Part shown: positions 30,861 to 44,600 of the stretch, one piece after another
Position numbering within the stretch: the first letter of the stretch is position 1
Layout: each line of letters opens with the position of its first letter
Assembly (NCBI GenBank): GCA_963693285.1
Contig: OY848917.1
Coordinates: 7,202,118 to 7,266,117 of the forward strand
Source of the DNA: Xestospongia muta
Lineage: Eukaryota > Porifera > Demospongiae > Haplosclerida > Petrosiidae
DNA length: 64,000 bases
Direction of reading: 5' to 3'
The notes under the pieces: generated by a model
The model's input: only the letters and a program-made list of their open reading frames with translations
Database searches by the model: none
Told to the model about the DNA's origin: nothing
Position numbers and translations under genes: made by a program

Positions 30861-31797
30861 TCGCTTGTAGTAAGTTAGCTGAAAGAAGAGAGGAAACAGT
30901 TAGATAATTAAACAATAAGTGGGCTGGGCTTTATATGGCTTTACCATAAAATAACATTTAGATAGTCATACTAATTACTTTTCGTTTGTTAGTACCGAGC
31001 AATCAAATTGTTGAGTTGTTTTTGTTGTTGTTGTTGTTGTTATTGAGTCTATTATGTATCACTTAAAATTATGTATTTATTAATTAACTCACAGGACTCT
31101 GTCATTGAATTTTGTTATCATTTTCTCACTCCTCATTTAGAGAATGTGATTTGTCTGTAAAATCATATATTCAATCATGTTAATATAAATCATATTATTC
31201 ATTGTAGCTAAAAGAAAATACTGTTGTTTTATGAAATACAACAATTACTAAGTACTAATATTATTTTCTCATCTTATCAGGTTTGTTGTACATGTCATGA
31301 ATGGTGATGACAGTCATCATTAAAATGGGAATGTGTTGAATGGGAAGTACATCAACATGAACGATCACATGTCCTTACAACTGTCCCCAGGTTGAAGAAG
31401 ACTTCCTAAAGAGGGAATGAATTCTAAGCAGACTCTAGGCATCTTAAGATTGCTCTCCATGGCATCACAATTAGCTTGTTTGGGATTATTCCCAAAATTT
31501 GTTGGTGGGTGACTGTGGACCTCTCCTTGCCTCATGGACACAGCATTAACAGATGGAAAAGAAATAAGTAAGTAACTGTTTTGCACAGTATGCCAAGTGA
31601 TCTTCAGATTATTTTGGACCACAAGCTAACTATATATTCAAGTATGTACATTTTTTAAAAAAATGTTCTATTTTTTATGTGAAATTAACAAAAGAATTTG
31701 TCTTGTAACTTCATGTCACATTTTGTTCATAGTTTTGCTGGTTGTTTAGATAAGATAATGTTAACATTGGTATCAATTCTTGTATTTAGACAACTAT

Positions 31798-31870
31798 CTA
31801 TTCCATCCATCTATCTATTTGTCTATCTATCCATTTATTTATTTATCCAATTATTCATCCATCCATTGAT
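31798..31870. repeat. Degenerate tetranucleotide microsatellite (ATCT/ATCC)
   Basis: CCATCCATCTATCTATTTGT-like pyrimidine tetranucleotides run for about 70 bp. Imperfect, so likely old. Confidence 0.85.
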
Positions 31871-32349
31871 CCTTCTCTTCTTCCTTCATCCATTTTGGTT
31901 TACCAAGCATATTTATGGGCAAATATGACCGGTCAGAACTGTGCTATTGGTATGTCCTGGTTAATGAAGATATGTGCTGTTGATAATAAAGGTGGTTCCA
32001 AAGTATTTAAGATAAAGCTCTTTGGACCAGATACAGTGTTACTGCCTATCATGTTGTGTATTTTATGAATATAGAGGGTGTTCTTTGCCCATTCAATAGA
32101 ATTGAAATGAATAGTCTAAAGTATCAGTATAATGAAGAGAGTACTTACATTTGATAACATTTATAACATGAGATACAAAGGTATAACTGATAGTACTACA
32201 ATGGTCACTTCATTATCAACTCGATTTATCTATAGTTATAGCATTATTTTGTTGATAACAGTGTGTATGTGTCAATTAAAGTTAAGTACAAGCTATTGTA
32301 GTAGATTAATGAAGTGGACAACAGACGACAAGTCTAAATAATGGCTGCA

Positions 32350-32386
32350 TAGATAGATAGATAGATGAATGGATGGACAGATGAAT
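32350..32386. repeat. (ATAG)n/(ATGG)n microsatellite
   Basis: Four pure ATAG units grade into GAATGGATGGACAGATGAAT. It is complementary in type to the tract at 31798-31870, but the two are not an inverted pair over any length. Confidence 0.85.
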
Positions 32387-33601
32387 ATATATTGTATTTA
32401 TGAGATTATTTGGTTGTAAATAATGGAGTTGATGTTATATAGCATCAATAGTTTGATGACATACACCATTAAATAGCATAGTAGCTAGTGACTGATAACT
32501 ACAACAGGAAGATAGTATAGTTTGAGGTGATATTTAGTAACTAAACAAACTATAACATTACTGTAATCAATTATATAACTTGGAAGTCATAATTTATCAT
32601 CAACAGCAACTATAATTACCATCTCATATGTACAGGTACATAGCACAATATTTCATTCTACCATTACATTTAGGTGTTAAAATAGGTTATGAGGTGCAAA
32701 TCTCAATGATATTATTATGGACTTTGTGATAAGATTTAGATTGATTTGGTCATTCATTAGGTAGTTTCAAAATAATCCATAAATGCTTTCATTTTATTGT
32801 CATCTGGCATATCAGGTTTAATTAACTAGTTGGACAAAACTAAATGATACAAATACAGTAGCTGCTGTTTTCTGAATGAATTGTTTCATAAGAATATCTT
32901 CTTTATAATGTATGGCAATAATGCCAGTACTATTTGCATCACTGAGTACAAAAATTCCTTGTCAAGATGCATTATCACTGTAGTATTTAACATTTCAAAT
33001 ACTAAGATACCCTTCATTAATTAACAAGACAATTTGAAATTAGACAATTTCTTGGGATATATTCATATACAAGTTGTGAATTAGGAGGTAGCCTCTGTTC
33101 TTGGAGATGATTAATTTTGAGGATTCTTCATCCCAGGCCCCGAGCATCTCATGATTAGAACTGCGTCTCATACAGAGGAACTGTAAACATATACATATAT
33201 GTGGTACTTGTCATTTCATGGTGTGTACATTGATCTATTGATAATACTGGAATGAAAAATGTTTTCTTTGAAATAATATTCACACCTTTACAAAAGTAGT
33301 CACAATCTTAAGTTAAGTTTGTCAAATTAAATTGTTCACTAAAAACTACATAATCAAGAAAGCTAGTTCAAAAATTGAACTATATTGTATACAAAATAAT
33401 AACTTTAATAAAACTAAATGGTAAAACACAATTTGATCAGGAAAATTTAGAAAAAACAAAGTAAATGTGTCACTCAAATGGTAAATCCAAATAACCAAAT
33501 TAAAGATACAGCATAGGATATTGCATACGGTCTAATCTAAAGGAAAAAAGGTTTGTGATCAGACAGTTTTACTTTGGTGAAATTTGAAATATACCTTAGA
33601 T

Positions 33602-33896
33602 TCATACAGGAACTGTTTTAAGATGTTGTTCATACTTATATGCTACATTAGTTTGTCCAATTGCTCTTAAAGCAGATATCAATTTCCTTCAAGTTGCATT
33701 TTCAGCTTTCTCCATAATCCACAATTGATACATTTCGGTATAGTCACGACATTCAGCTAAGGCTGTATCATTCAGTTCTAGTTGTACACCCAATCGATTC
33801 CACTTTGCAGTTCTAGCATGTGTAGTTATTTCTAGAATGGGGATTGCAGATCCAAGAGCCGATCTGGTATAGTAGATCCTGTTTCAGCCATATTAC
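33602..33896 (-). pseudogene. Decayed Death-domain exon
   Basis: From an acceptor at 33896 (TATCAG/GTAATATGG) the frame gives MAETGSTIPDRLLDLQ. A one-base shift then opens ILEITTHARTAKWNRLGVQL and continues through YTEMYQLWIMEKAENAT to an in-frame TGA, after which RKLISALRAIGQTNVAYKYE runs to a terminal TGA. The W-N-R-L-G-V...YQLW...L..ALR..G...VA.KYE pattern is a typical Death domain. One indel and one nonsense change (an Arg position) break it. Together with the linker exon at 34882-34948 it appears to be a dead copy of the linker-plus-Death cassette of the Roco locus upstream. Confidence 0.75.
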
Positions 33897-34881
33897 CTGA
33901 TATTATGAAATAAAATAAAAGGACATGTTGTATTGACATAACAAAATGAACTTTTTTGTAAAATTAGATGAGTATAGCTATGCTATTGTCATAAATGGCA
34001 AGACTAGTCAAACAGTTATTGTCATATACATTGTAGCTAAGAATAGACAAAATCTGTTGCCCATTTCATTATAATATGTTGAATATGTTCTCAGTAGTAG
34101 CATCACAAACTAATAATCATTGTAATTTTTAGCATCAGTATGAATGTGTTATCAAGCCAGAAATAACTAATTCAACTGACAATGTACTATGTGTACACTT
34201 GTACATATACAATGTGTAATCTAAAGTTTATGACTGCTGTTAGTGTGCTTAAGAAAATACAAGACAGCCAATAAAATAAAAAGGTCAATAGTTTGCAATG
34301 GATATGCGAGTTATTTAACTTTCTATACTAATCTTTGACATTATTACAACAAGATTTTTCAAAAATTTATAAAAAAACATATAGTACATAAACATAACAT
34401 ACACCTTGTCTACTGAACTCATACTTTGGTACTTTGGAAAAAAAACAGTTGCATGTCATAAATTAACTCATAAAATTACTGTGTGAAATTAGTTTTAATG
34501 ATTTTCATAACCATTCAGAGTAAGTGTCTTATCTCACATTTAAGACATATCCACATATTAGATATTATTTAATAAAACAAATTGTGACATAATAAAAGAT
34601 CAAAGTGCTAATGAGGTTTTCAAACTTGATAAAGTTACATTTGTATCCAGATACAGTGCTAATATTAACAAATATTGGCCTGACATCACTTTGAATTTTT
34701 ATGGTATCAAGTCATAAGCATGTTATAGCCCAACGTACATTGTATTGTATTACACATATAGCTAATACTGTAACATAATAATCCTTGTATTTGCTTTATT
34801 ACATAGTACACTATATCTGTAACACACCCCAAAAAGTTGGCTATAACCAATACTTATGAGTCACTAGTACTTTACACTAAC

Positions 34882-34948
34882 CTTTTAAAAGAAGTTGCTC
34901 AGATATAGATTCTATGTCATCTTCATTTAAAGGAGAATAAGCAAGGTC
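34882..34948 (-). CDS. Acidic linker exon, fourth copy (PLNEDDIE motif)
   Basis: AG-bounded, phase 0 to 1, encoding DLAYSPLNEDDIESISEQ-LLLK. It closely matches the linker exons at 39170-39283, 40274-40336 and 40499-40559. It lies beyond the stop codon of the Death exon at 35360 and leads in phase 1 into the broken Death exon at 33896, so it is probably part of a non-functional duplicated tail. Confidence 0.55.
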
Positions 34949-35359
34949 CTATAAAAGAATGATAGCCATCATAAATATATATAGTCGAGCATTGTGGTAA
35001 TACTTCATAGTTGATGAAGCATTCTTAGAGTATATTATTATCTGACAAATGTATGGAAATTATGTTCATGCAAAAGCAGTAGATTTCCTTCCTTTCGCGA
35101 ACGCCTGTGGCTACAGCCTAACCTCAATTTGAGCCTCTAAACCTTGCCTCTATTCGAGGAAATACAGTAATATTATATTCACACGCCAACGTTTTGACAT
35201 AAATATTTACAGAAAATCTTTTTACACAAACAAATAGCAGCAAGGTATTAGCATTGTGTTATAATAAAATATAAGTAGTATGACATGACAAAAAATGTTT
35301 TCAGTTTTTGTGTAAGCACATAATGTAATCATATGGTAACACATATACCACTTGTAATG

Positions 35360-35652
35360 TTAATGTTGTCTATAGAGGTAATTACGTATCTCCTTAGCCT
35401 TCTGTTTGTTGTTAACAATAGGCCCCTCAATGGCAGAGATCATTGTCTCCCAGGAAACAGGTGTTGACTCAGAATCTATCCACAGAGCTAATACTTGTGA
35501 AAGCTTCATTGTTATACTCCTGTGATCATGCTGTAGGCCATCTAACTCATTGCGTGAAATGTTGAGGGCAGAACCAATCTCTTCCCATTTAGCACTAATA
35601 TCTGCCAACACTGAAAGTGCTTCCTTCTGTTTGGGACTTTCCTTTAAAATAT
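35360..35652 (-). CDS. Terminal exon: Death domain 2
   Basis: Phase 1 acceptor (TTTTTCTAG), about 97 codons to TAG/TAA-type termination at 35360. After ILKESPKQKEALS it reads ISAKWEEIGSALNISRNELD, then LSQVLALWI, VSWETMISAIEGPIVNN and KEIRNYLYRQH. The W-x-x-I-G, A-L-W and S-W-x-T-x-I-x-A-I-E-G-P elements are the Death-domain helices. The exon is intact. Confidence 0.8.
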
Positions 35653-38600
35653 CTAGAAAAACAATAATCCATTGCTAATGACTGATTAATTGAGTGTTAT
35701 ATATTATTGCTTTCAGAAATTAACCACTTCTATAAAGTCCTTACAAAATGCCCTTACTATCTGGGTCTACTGCTAGAAAGGTCTAGTAACATAATCATAG
35801 ATATGGTACTAAAGGTATATATGAATAGTATATAGTAATTTGAACTATGTTATTAATAGTTATTAAGTAAAGATGAGGAATTATTAGAGAGATTTAGTCA
35901 AGTATATTGTTGTTTTTGTTATACTTTAGGCAGTCATATCAACAAATGGAACTCCTTTTTATTGACATATTAGTAGCATTGATTGCTGTCATTGTAGATT
36001 ACTATTTCTCCATTACAAGTGGTACATACACAATGTACAAATAAAGGAATATAATGTATAATATTTTAAAATGAAAAGATAATTGTACTTAACGTATAGG
36101 CTTACTTTGTCTTTTGACTTCTCTTTGCTCAAATCGTTTATGCCTCAAGAACTTTTTTATATTGGTAGCTACATCTCGCTCTTCAACAACAGGACCTTCC
36201 ACAACCTCAATGACATTCTCCCAGGTAACAGGTGTAGGTTTGGTATCAATCCACTTTTGCAGAATGTCTTTTAGTTTGGTTAGAGGTGCTTTTTCACAAT
36301 TTTTCAGGACCTTGATGAAGTCTTCTTCTACTCCAAGCTGTCCTCCAAGTAAATCCCATCTAGCTGTAACAGGTTCTAATTGTTTTACAAGATCACGTAG
36401 TTCTGGTCTTTTACCTGTTGTTATAATAATAACAAATTAAAGTAATATTGTTAATAAAATCAAATCACATACCTGGATTGCTCTTTAAAGTTGTAATCCA
36501 TGACATTCGTGGAGAGCCTTCAGTGTCTTTGACACAGTTACGTGTACCATGAGGCGAATTACAGTAAAGGCAGCAATGCTGCAGCTGTTTTAAGATAGCA
36601 AGATGGCGAGGCTCTTTACCGCAAGGACAAAAGAAAGCAATATCCAATTTCATTCGTTCTTTGCTGATGTTCCGCCTCTTTTTGGTCAACTTAATTGCAA
36701 TTTCGATTGCTTTTTTGACTTCAGCCTTATCATCATGACATTCACAGTGAATCTCAAACCAATCTGCAGACTCTACCAGACAAACCCTCCCTTGCAAATC
36801 ATAGTTATGCAATACAACAGCATTGGAGTACATCTTGGGAGTTGACTTAGTGTCAAGTTCCCACGAAAGGTTATTATAAAGTCCCCCATCAGTGATATAA
36901 TCTTCACTTGATAGAAGATTAACAATCATAGCACAGAAAAAGCCAACTGGAGCACCGTTTGTAAAGTGAAACAGCAATGGAGTGCCACTATAGTTTGGAA
37001 ACTTAACTGCCTTCAAAGGATCAATTAGGGGCAACAACGCAGGCATAAAATAATTGTAATTACGTTGTTCATTGTCTAGCAACTTCTTTGCAAGTAGAAG
37101 ATGTGTGAAGATATTGAATAAAAGATTTTTGAAATCATCAAAATTGGCAGATATTCGAGCAAACATTTTTAACTCCTCATGCAAAAACACCTCACTAGTA
37201 ATGATGCCAAAGTTAGCCATTTCTACCAAAGCACGTGATCCTCGACCGACATCAACTCCACTGCGTATTTTACATACAAGAACCATAAGCTCATTGACTA
37301 CTTGAATAAGGCTATAAGGATCAATGAAAACTAGCTTAGACTCTATTTCTGGATAGTACAGAATGGAGTTAAGGAGATATAAAAATTTTAAAGCACTGTA
37401 GATTTCTCCTTCTTCTAAACCTAACTCAACACCAGAAGATATGCAATCTTTCAATGGCAGTACACCACAACTGTCACGAGCTTTGTGACGCAGTAGAATT
37501 TCATATGCATACCAACTTAATGGAATGTTTACTTTAAAAGCTTGCTTGCTTAATTCATCACGAATTCCTTTTATCACTTTCTTAAGGTTATCATCATGCT
37601 TTTCTTCAGGATCACATGCTTTACTGCCATCGACTTCAGACAGAATTTTTCCGGAAACAGGGCTTTCATATGACAAATTACCCTCCACAGATTGAAAAAT
37701 CTGCTGAAGTAGAACATTTTTATCTTCAATGGTTTCTTTAATTTCTCCATTATGTATGAGCTCATCATATTTGTCTCGATGAGTAGCAATGGTGATGACT
37801 TTCAATTTATCTGGTGGCTTGATCGCATCAGCAAGACATTTATCGCTACTGGTCATATCTTCTTGCTGATTGCTCAAATTGACTATACTTATAAGACGTT
37901 TTAAGAGAGTCTCAATACTTAATGAGTGCTCACTTACAATGTACTTCCCATCTTCACATTGTAATTCAGTAGAGGACTGGCTAGATAGCTTATCTTCTAG
38001 ACTAATAACTAGCATGAGGACTGATACACAAGGTATAAATGCTTGTAGAATCTGTTGAAATTGGATTTGACCCCCAGAATCAATAAAGTAGAGCCAGTCT
38101 TTGTACATTGTTAATTTATCAGTCTGGGTAGAAGCTTTATTGAGAATGTCTGACAACTGCTTTGTAGCAGTATGACCACTTTTTTCTATTGGTAGTAAAT
38201 TAGGTTCTTGCTTGGGATCTGGAGATATATCAGTGCTCAAAGAAATGATGTTAGGTATAGAGGGAACAGGTAACTCAACACTCTTATCCTGAGCAACCTC
38301 TGCATTCCTATTATCATCTACCTTTTGATTAAACTGTGCTTTGTCAATATTATCCTGTCTGTGATCCTCCATTTCTCTGCTACTACTAAGATGAGTACCA
38401 TCTAGTGCTTTCCTATCATATTCTACTTCTTTAATTTGCTGTGTCTTCATAGCATCATCTTTTTCTATAAGAGACTTAATATCGTTTGCAAACATTTCGA
38501 TTATGTTATCATCTGTGACCAGTTCCCATTTCTTTTCTTCATCTTGACAAAACTGTTGCTTCGAAAAATTTCCAACTGCTACTTGTGGGCGCTCAGCAAT

Positions 38601-41600
38601 ACCAGTACTAACTATACTATTGTAAAGCTTAGAAAGAATAAGACATTTGACCGAGGTCTTGCCAACTCGAGCAGGACCTTGCACCAGGACTTTAGAAACT
38701 TTGGCTTCAACTTTTCCACTACTCTGGATGGCTTTATGAAGAGAATCTATTAGAGCAGATAACAATAATTTAGCTAATCAAAACTAGTAGTTATATACAT
38801 TGATAAGCTATTCTTTAAGTACTTAGGAATATGCACACAAGTCAGTTAGTCCTTTCAAGTAAATTAGTGGTGCATGGGTACTTAAGGGAATAATAAGACT
38901 ATAATTAAAAAGATCACCCTACAATTGTTTTGGAAGATACTGACTTCATAGCGAAACATTAACTAGAGCTATGATGATACTTTTAATTTCTATAGCATCA
39001 TGCTATAAACATGTTCTATATAGTCCAACCTGGGTTGTACTGCATTACACATATAGTATTTGTTGTGATATTACAATCCTCAGGCTTGTTTTAATAAATA
39101 GCACATTGTATCTACACTACAGCCCTCACATCCAATACTCAATAGTCACTAGTAATACTATACACTGACCTGTTAAGATGAGTTGATCAGATTCTGTTAA
39201 GGTGAGCTGATCAGATATAGTTTCTATATCATCTTCATTTAATGGAGGATAGGCAATGTGTTTGGGACTTTCCTTTGAAATATCTAGAATTAAAAAACAA
39301 TAGTCCATTGCTAATGACTGATTAAACTGAGTCTTATATGTTATTGCTTTCAGAAATTAACCACTTCTATAAAGTCCTTACAAAATGCCCTTACTATCTG
39401 GGTCCACTGCTAGAAAGGTCTAGCAACATAATTATGGATATGGTACTAAAGGTGTATATGAATAGTATATAATAATCTGAACTTTTTAGTTATTAAGTAA
39501 CAATGTTTTAAGATGGAAAGCTGGAGTAAAAACAATAACAAGTATTATATACAACTATAGACACTTTCAAATTATAGGGTTAATCACTTAGCCTCATTAT
39601 GAGACAATAAAAGGCATATACATATTATATAAAACTACATTATGGTGACACCTTCATAGTAATATATTTCCTTGAATAGTATCTGTGGTTATGATGTTTT
39701 CATGATCCAGCTGATGTAAGATATCATAAACATTGTGCTCATAAGTAAATAATGCAAACTTTGAATGAAGAAAATCTTTTAAAGAATTTAACGAGGGTTG
39801 CTTTACTTTAATGACATAAGAAGGATGGGGAGGCCATTCTTTTAGGAACTGTCGTATGTGTGGCACATGACATGTTACGGAATGATTACAAGATAAAAAC
39901 ATTTCGTTAACATTAACATTAAAGATGTTAGTTAGTTGATTTAAAAATGACATGGCCTAGAAAGTTTTGAAATTAGAAATTATTATCCAGAATTAAAATT
40001 TTTCTATTCTATGAGGCTATATAGAACTATTGACAAATGTCAATAATGATTATCTAAATCAAAGCTTTTATTGGTTGTAATGTCGTCACTACAAGCTCAT
40101 TATAAACAGGCACATAGCTACGTATACTTACATCTACTTGGATCATGACTGGATCATAACTATATATACTTAGACCACAGCCTTGTTTTATTACATAGTA
40201 CACTGTATCTACAATACAGGCCTTGCAATTGGTTAAAACCAATACTTATGAACCATTAACACTATACACTAACCTTTTGAAAGTTGCTCAGATATAGTTT
40301 CTATTTCATCTTCATTTAATGGAGATAAGCAAGGTCCTATAATAGAAATAATTATGATACAGTACAAACTTAATGTGGTGCAAGTATGATGCATGTAAAT
40401 AGACAACAGATTTTTTGTAAATATATATTTAATATATGCAATCGAGACTTTGCAGTTAGGCTTTGATCCACACTTAAAAGCCCTATTTTAACACCAACCT
40501 TTATAATCCTCAGATATAATTTTTATTTCATCTTCAGATAACGGAGGATAAGAAAGATTCTATAACAAAATGGGGTATAAGTATGAAACATAATAAATAG
40601 AATTTTTGTATTTTAAAATTAACTTATACTTACCAAAGGATTACGTCCAGCAAAGATACTGAGTTGACTGCAATGTTCTTTTACTGCCATGTGACTTGAT
40701 GATAAGTGTGAGGACAAGAAATAAGAACACCTATTCACTATGTGTTGAAGGTGGTCCTCTCGAAGTGGAAGCTCAGCACTGAAAAGTGCTTTTGTTACTG
40801 AAGGAGCAATACAAAGAAAAGGATCACGTTCTCCCACAATTTGTTCAATGCCAACCCTCTTGGTGTGACTGTCATCACTAACTTTACATTTTGTTAGTAC
40901 TGATCGAGCAACATCTTTTATATTATAAAGCGTGCGATCTTTGACAAGAAGATTACGAGCTTTTAGTACATCGCTAGGAGCAATGAGGTATTCCTCACAT
41001 TTAAATGAGTGCATCTTACTCAACTTTAATATGCTCTTAATAACATTATTAAAAAGTTTGCGACCTTTCTGAATGTCAATCATTGATGTAATTACTGTAA
41101 CACAACGATAGTTTTCGGTTACCTCAACGATAGCTTCAACTTCATCATTTTCCCAATAAATGCCATTTGTCCATATATCACAACAACGGGCCAACATTTG
41201 GACTTGTGGAGGATCAACACCAGCAATTTTGCTTGCTCTCTTGTGGCGTGGTAAACAAAAAATGTAAGAAAGGGTAAAAAGAAGAAGGTGAAGAAATCGA
41301 GTGGAAAGAAATTGGTTAGGATCAGGACACCAGAGACACCATCCCAACCCATTTTCTATTACAATATCTTTTGGTGGCTCAGTACAAATGAGAGATGGAA
41401 AAAATAAGAGCTCATCTGATGGTAGAGGAATTGAAGCTGATAAATTGGTTTTGAACATTTGCAGCATATTTGATTGTAAAATATGACAGAACTGAAGACC
41501 TCTAAGGAACCCAATTAACATATCAGTATTGTGCTTTGGAAATAATTTTTGCAGAATAGACTTAGGCACAATACCAGTATTACTAGCAATATTTTGATAG

Positions 41601-44600
41601 GCATGTTCAATTTCCTTAGGAGCAAATAGAACACCATTGACTTCAGAAAGAAGAGCAGCTCTGTCAATAACTACCCAACTTTGAGCATCATCCTTATTTT
41701 TAAGGAATAAGATGAGACCCTTGTCACTTAAAGTGGTTACAAATTCTAACAACACTGACCTTTCAGAAGGAAGTGAAGGGTCATCACGCTTTTGTAATAC
41801 AGCACATAGCTCCATCACACTAATGGCTATAATATTCTCTTCATTTCGAAGCAATTGCAAGAAGGAGAATTGAACATGACAGTAAAAACTAATTTTATCA
41901 GATCGATCAAGTACAGCTTTGCAGCTATAAGAAAGCATAGCAACAAACTCTTTAACACCTTTTCCTCCAGGACGATGACATTCCATAGGTAGAAACCCAA
42001 CATATTCTTGTGAATGATCAGCCTTTTTAGCAACTTCAGCAACTACTTCAGAAATTTTTTTATAACCATCAGTTATCTCATCGAGTCGACTTCCAATGAC
42101 GAGTATTTGAGATGGCCTTGAACTTGATACTTGAAGACTGACATTCTTTATAAAATTGAACCAGTAGTACAAATCACTTTTAATGAGATCTAGATTGTTA
42201 GTCATCTTAGAAAGTATGGCAAAAACAGCAGGTGTGTTTAGCATAAGATTTTCTAGAATTGCTGCATGACTGCTATAATACTCCTTATGACCTGCGAGAT
42301 CATAAAGGACAATATTTCCCACTTCATGACTTGAAATGGTATGTGCATTAATCCCAGCAGTTAGCAGTTCTACTGGAATAGGATCAGATGTATTAAACTT
42401 GTAGTTAGGTGGTTTCTTAGCTCGTTCCATTACAACTGCTGCAAGTGAACTTTTACCTGCACCAGTATTACCACAGAAAAAGACTTTGCTGTAAGATTCC
42501 ACAGGAAAGTCTTTTCGACATTGCTCAAATGGCTCAAACATCTTTAAAATAAAGAAGCGATTTTTGGCATTACGATAAACAAGCTCCATAGCTGTTTGAT
42601 TATTCCTGTTCTTAGCCATTGGATTGATCTTTCCTGATGACAAAAGAGATTTCACAACATCACCATGACACCCTTCACAAGCAGCATGAAGAGGTGTGTT
42701 ACCAAACTAAAAAAGAAAATATTTTAGTAAGCGACATTCCATATAGTTCTGAATAAACCATGTAGTTGGAATAACTCCATTTTTACTAATGTTCACTTCA
42801 TATATAACAATAATATGTGGTATGTGTTTTAATTGGTTAGTGATTTGTATGGCAAACACACAATAAGAAAATTTAAAAGACATTGATGTAATACCTCAAA
42901 AGGAATAAGGACTTGAAAATTATGCGAACTCATTCCTATGCCTTAGCCTGCTTTTAAAGAGCCTTATACAATGTGGATATACTTCCATAGCTTATTTTAA
43001 TAGTAATACATCTAGTTCAGAGAAGTTTTACACGCTTCTCTACTATGTTTGCTTGCAGGGATTGCTTTCTATACAACTAATACCACTCATATGTGAGACT
43101 GAGCTTCTACATAACTGCAAAATGGCATGTCATTATCCAATGTTTTGAAGATGCAAAACTACTTCAATCATTTTCCACAGCATTTTATTTGTTATATCAA
43201 TCATTTTGCATGTAATAAGCCTTCAATGACAGGATATAACTTAGCTTTCAATGATAACATTAGTCTATCTGTCTGAATCCTTTATTTACTGATGCACAAC
43301 AAGGGTCTAACAATTATCACAATAAATTCAATTCAATTGGCCAATCAGATTTCACTTCCCAAATTTTGAGTATCATGGGTAACAAATGGTAGCACTATGT
43401 TGTATATGCTCAATGATTTCTTGTTTCTACAAGGTCAAAGTTTGTTGATGCTTGCTATAAAAAGTGAAACCATTTCATAGTACTCCAAGTCAGTATGAAT
43501 TTTTAAAAAAAAAAGTCTTATCTTCTAATGTAGACAATATGCTTTGAATGGTAAAGTTGCAGTATGTGTATGGCTTCTTTGTTTTCACTTATTGTAATTG
43601 GTTAAAGTTCTTAAGTGCATTTGCTAAACGATTCTTGTGCATTAGAGGGTCTAGGCTTATTAGATTATGAAAATGCTAAACAAATCATTAATCATTGCAA
43701 ATGAAATATTTCAATTTATAAAGCAATAGAAAATTAAGGTAAACATCAAGTCTGAACATTGAAAATAATACAAAACATCTAAGGTCAGTTAAATCTCCTA
43801 TCAAGAATCATAAAAGAAGAGTGGAGCTTGGTTTAAATAAGTATGCGAGAAAAAAGGAAAAGAAACAAGGCAGGGATGAATGCACAAATCCTTATTAAAA
43901 TCCCTACATTAGTAGCCATTCAATATGACATGGTGAGCTTTTCATCTAATTATTCAGTGTTCTGTATATAGGAGTGAAAGAGTACTGTAAGTAGTGTTTA
44001 TATTGAAATTGTACTGTACATTTATGCCTGGCTACTTATGTAGGCATTTTAATATGGATTTGTCTATTTAATACTTCTTTTTTTTCCTTTTGTCATTTCA
44101 TTTCTACATCATCTGTCAATTTTTCAAAATGTTTTTATTACTTGTTGATATGTGATACAGATCTTATCTATTGTAATATTAAAATAACTCTGACAAGAAA
44201 TTTCTTTATCCATTAAAAGTTTGGCTCTTAAAATAAAAGAAAACATTATTAGAACTAACACAAGCTGCAAACCATTTTAAAATATTGATAGTTTCAATTT
44301 CAGCAATACGAAAAAACAAACCCAAACAGTGAATGTGACTGACTATATCATTTAATTGTTTCCATTCACTGATACAATTTACCGACTCTAGAAGCATTTC
44401 ATAAATGTAATAGAATGTTGCATGATAATTAATGATTACGCAATTACTTTCCATGACTATTGTTTGAGTATATGTTATATATCAGTCTTGTTTGGTAAAT
44501 AAAAATAAAAGAAATAATTGTCACAACTTACCCGATCAGCAATGTCAGGATTAGCATTGAATTTGAGAAGAAGCTGAACACATTCATTATTGCCTTTCTC

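Larger units (their letters stand above)
30861..33601. other. Intergenic interval with simple repeats only
   Basis: It contains a (GTT)n run at 31021-31041, an (ATCT/ATCC)n tetranucleotide tract at 31798-31870 and an (ATAG)n run at 32350-32386. A minus-strand 85-codon frame at 31365-31622 is somewhat more GC-rich than its surroundings but unrecognised and lacks splice context. No gene is supported. Confidence 0.6.

Noticed and set aside
31365..31622. 85-codon minus-strand frame
   Set aside because: No family likeness, no splice context and no neighbouring exon. Slightly higher GC is not enough.
36083..42042. Many secondary frames on both strands over the Roco exons
   Set aside because: Shadows of the long ROC-COR, ROC-like and Death exons, which explain the coding signal.
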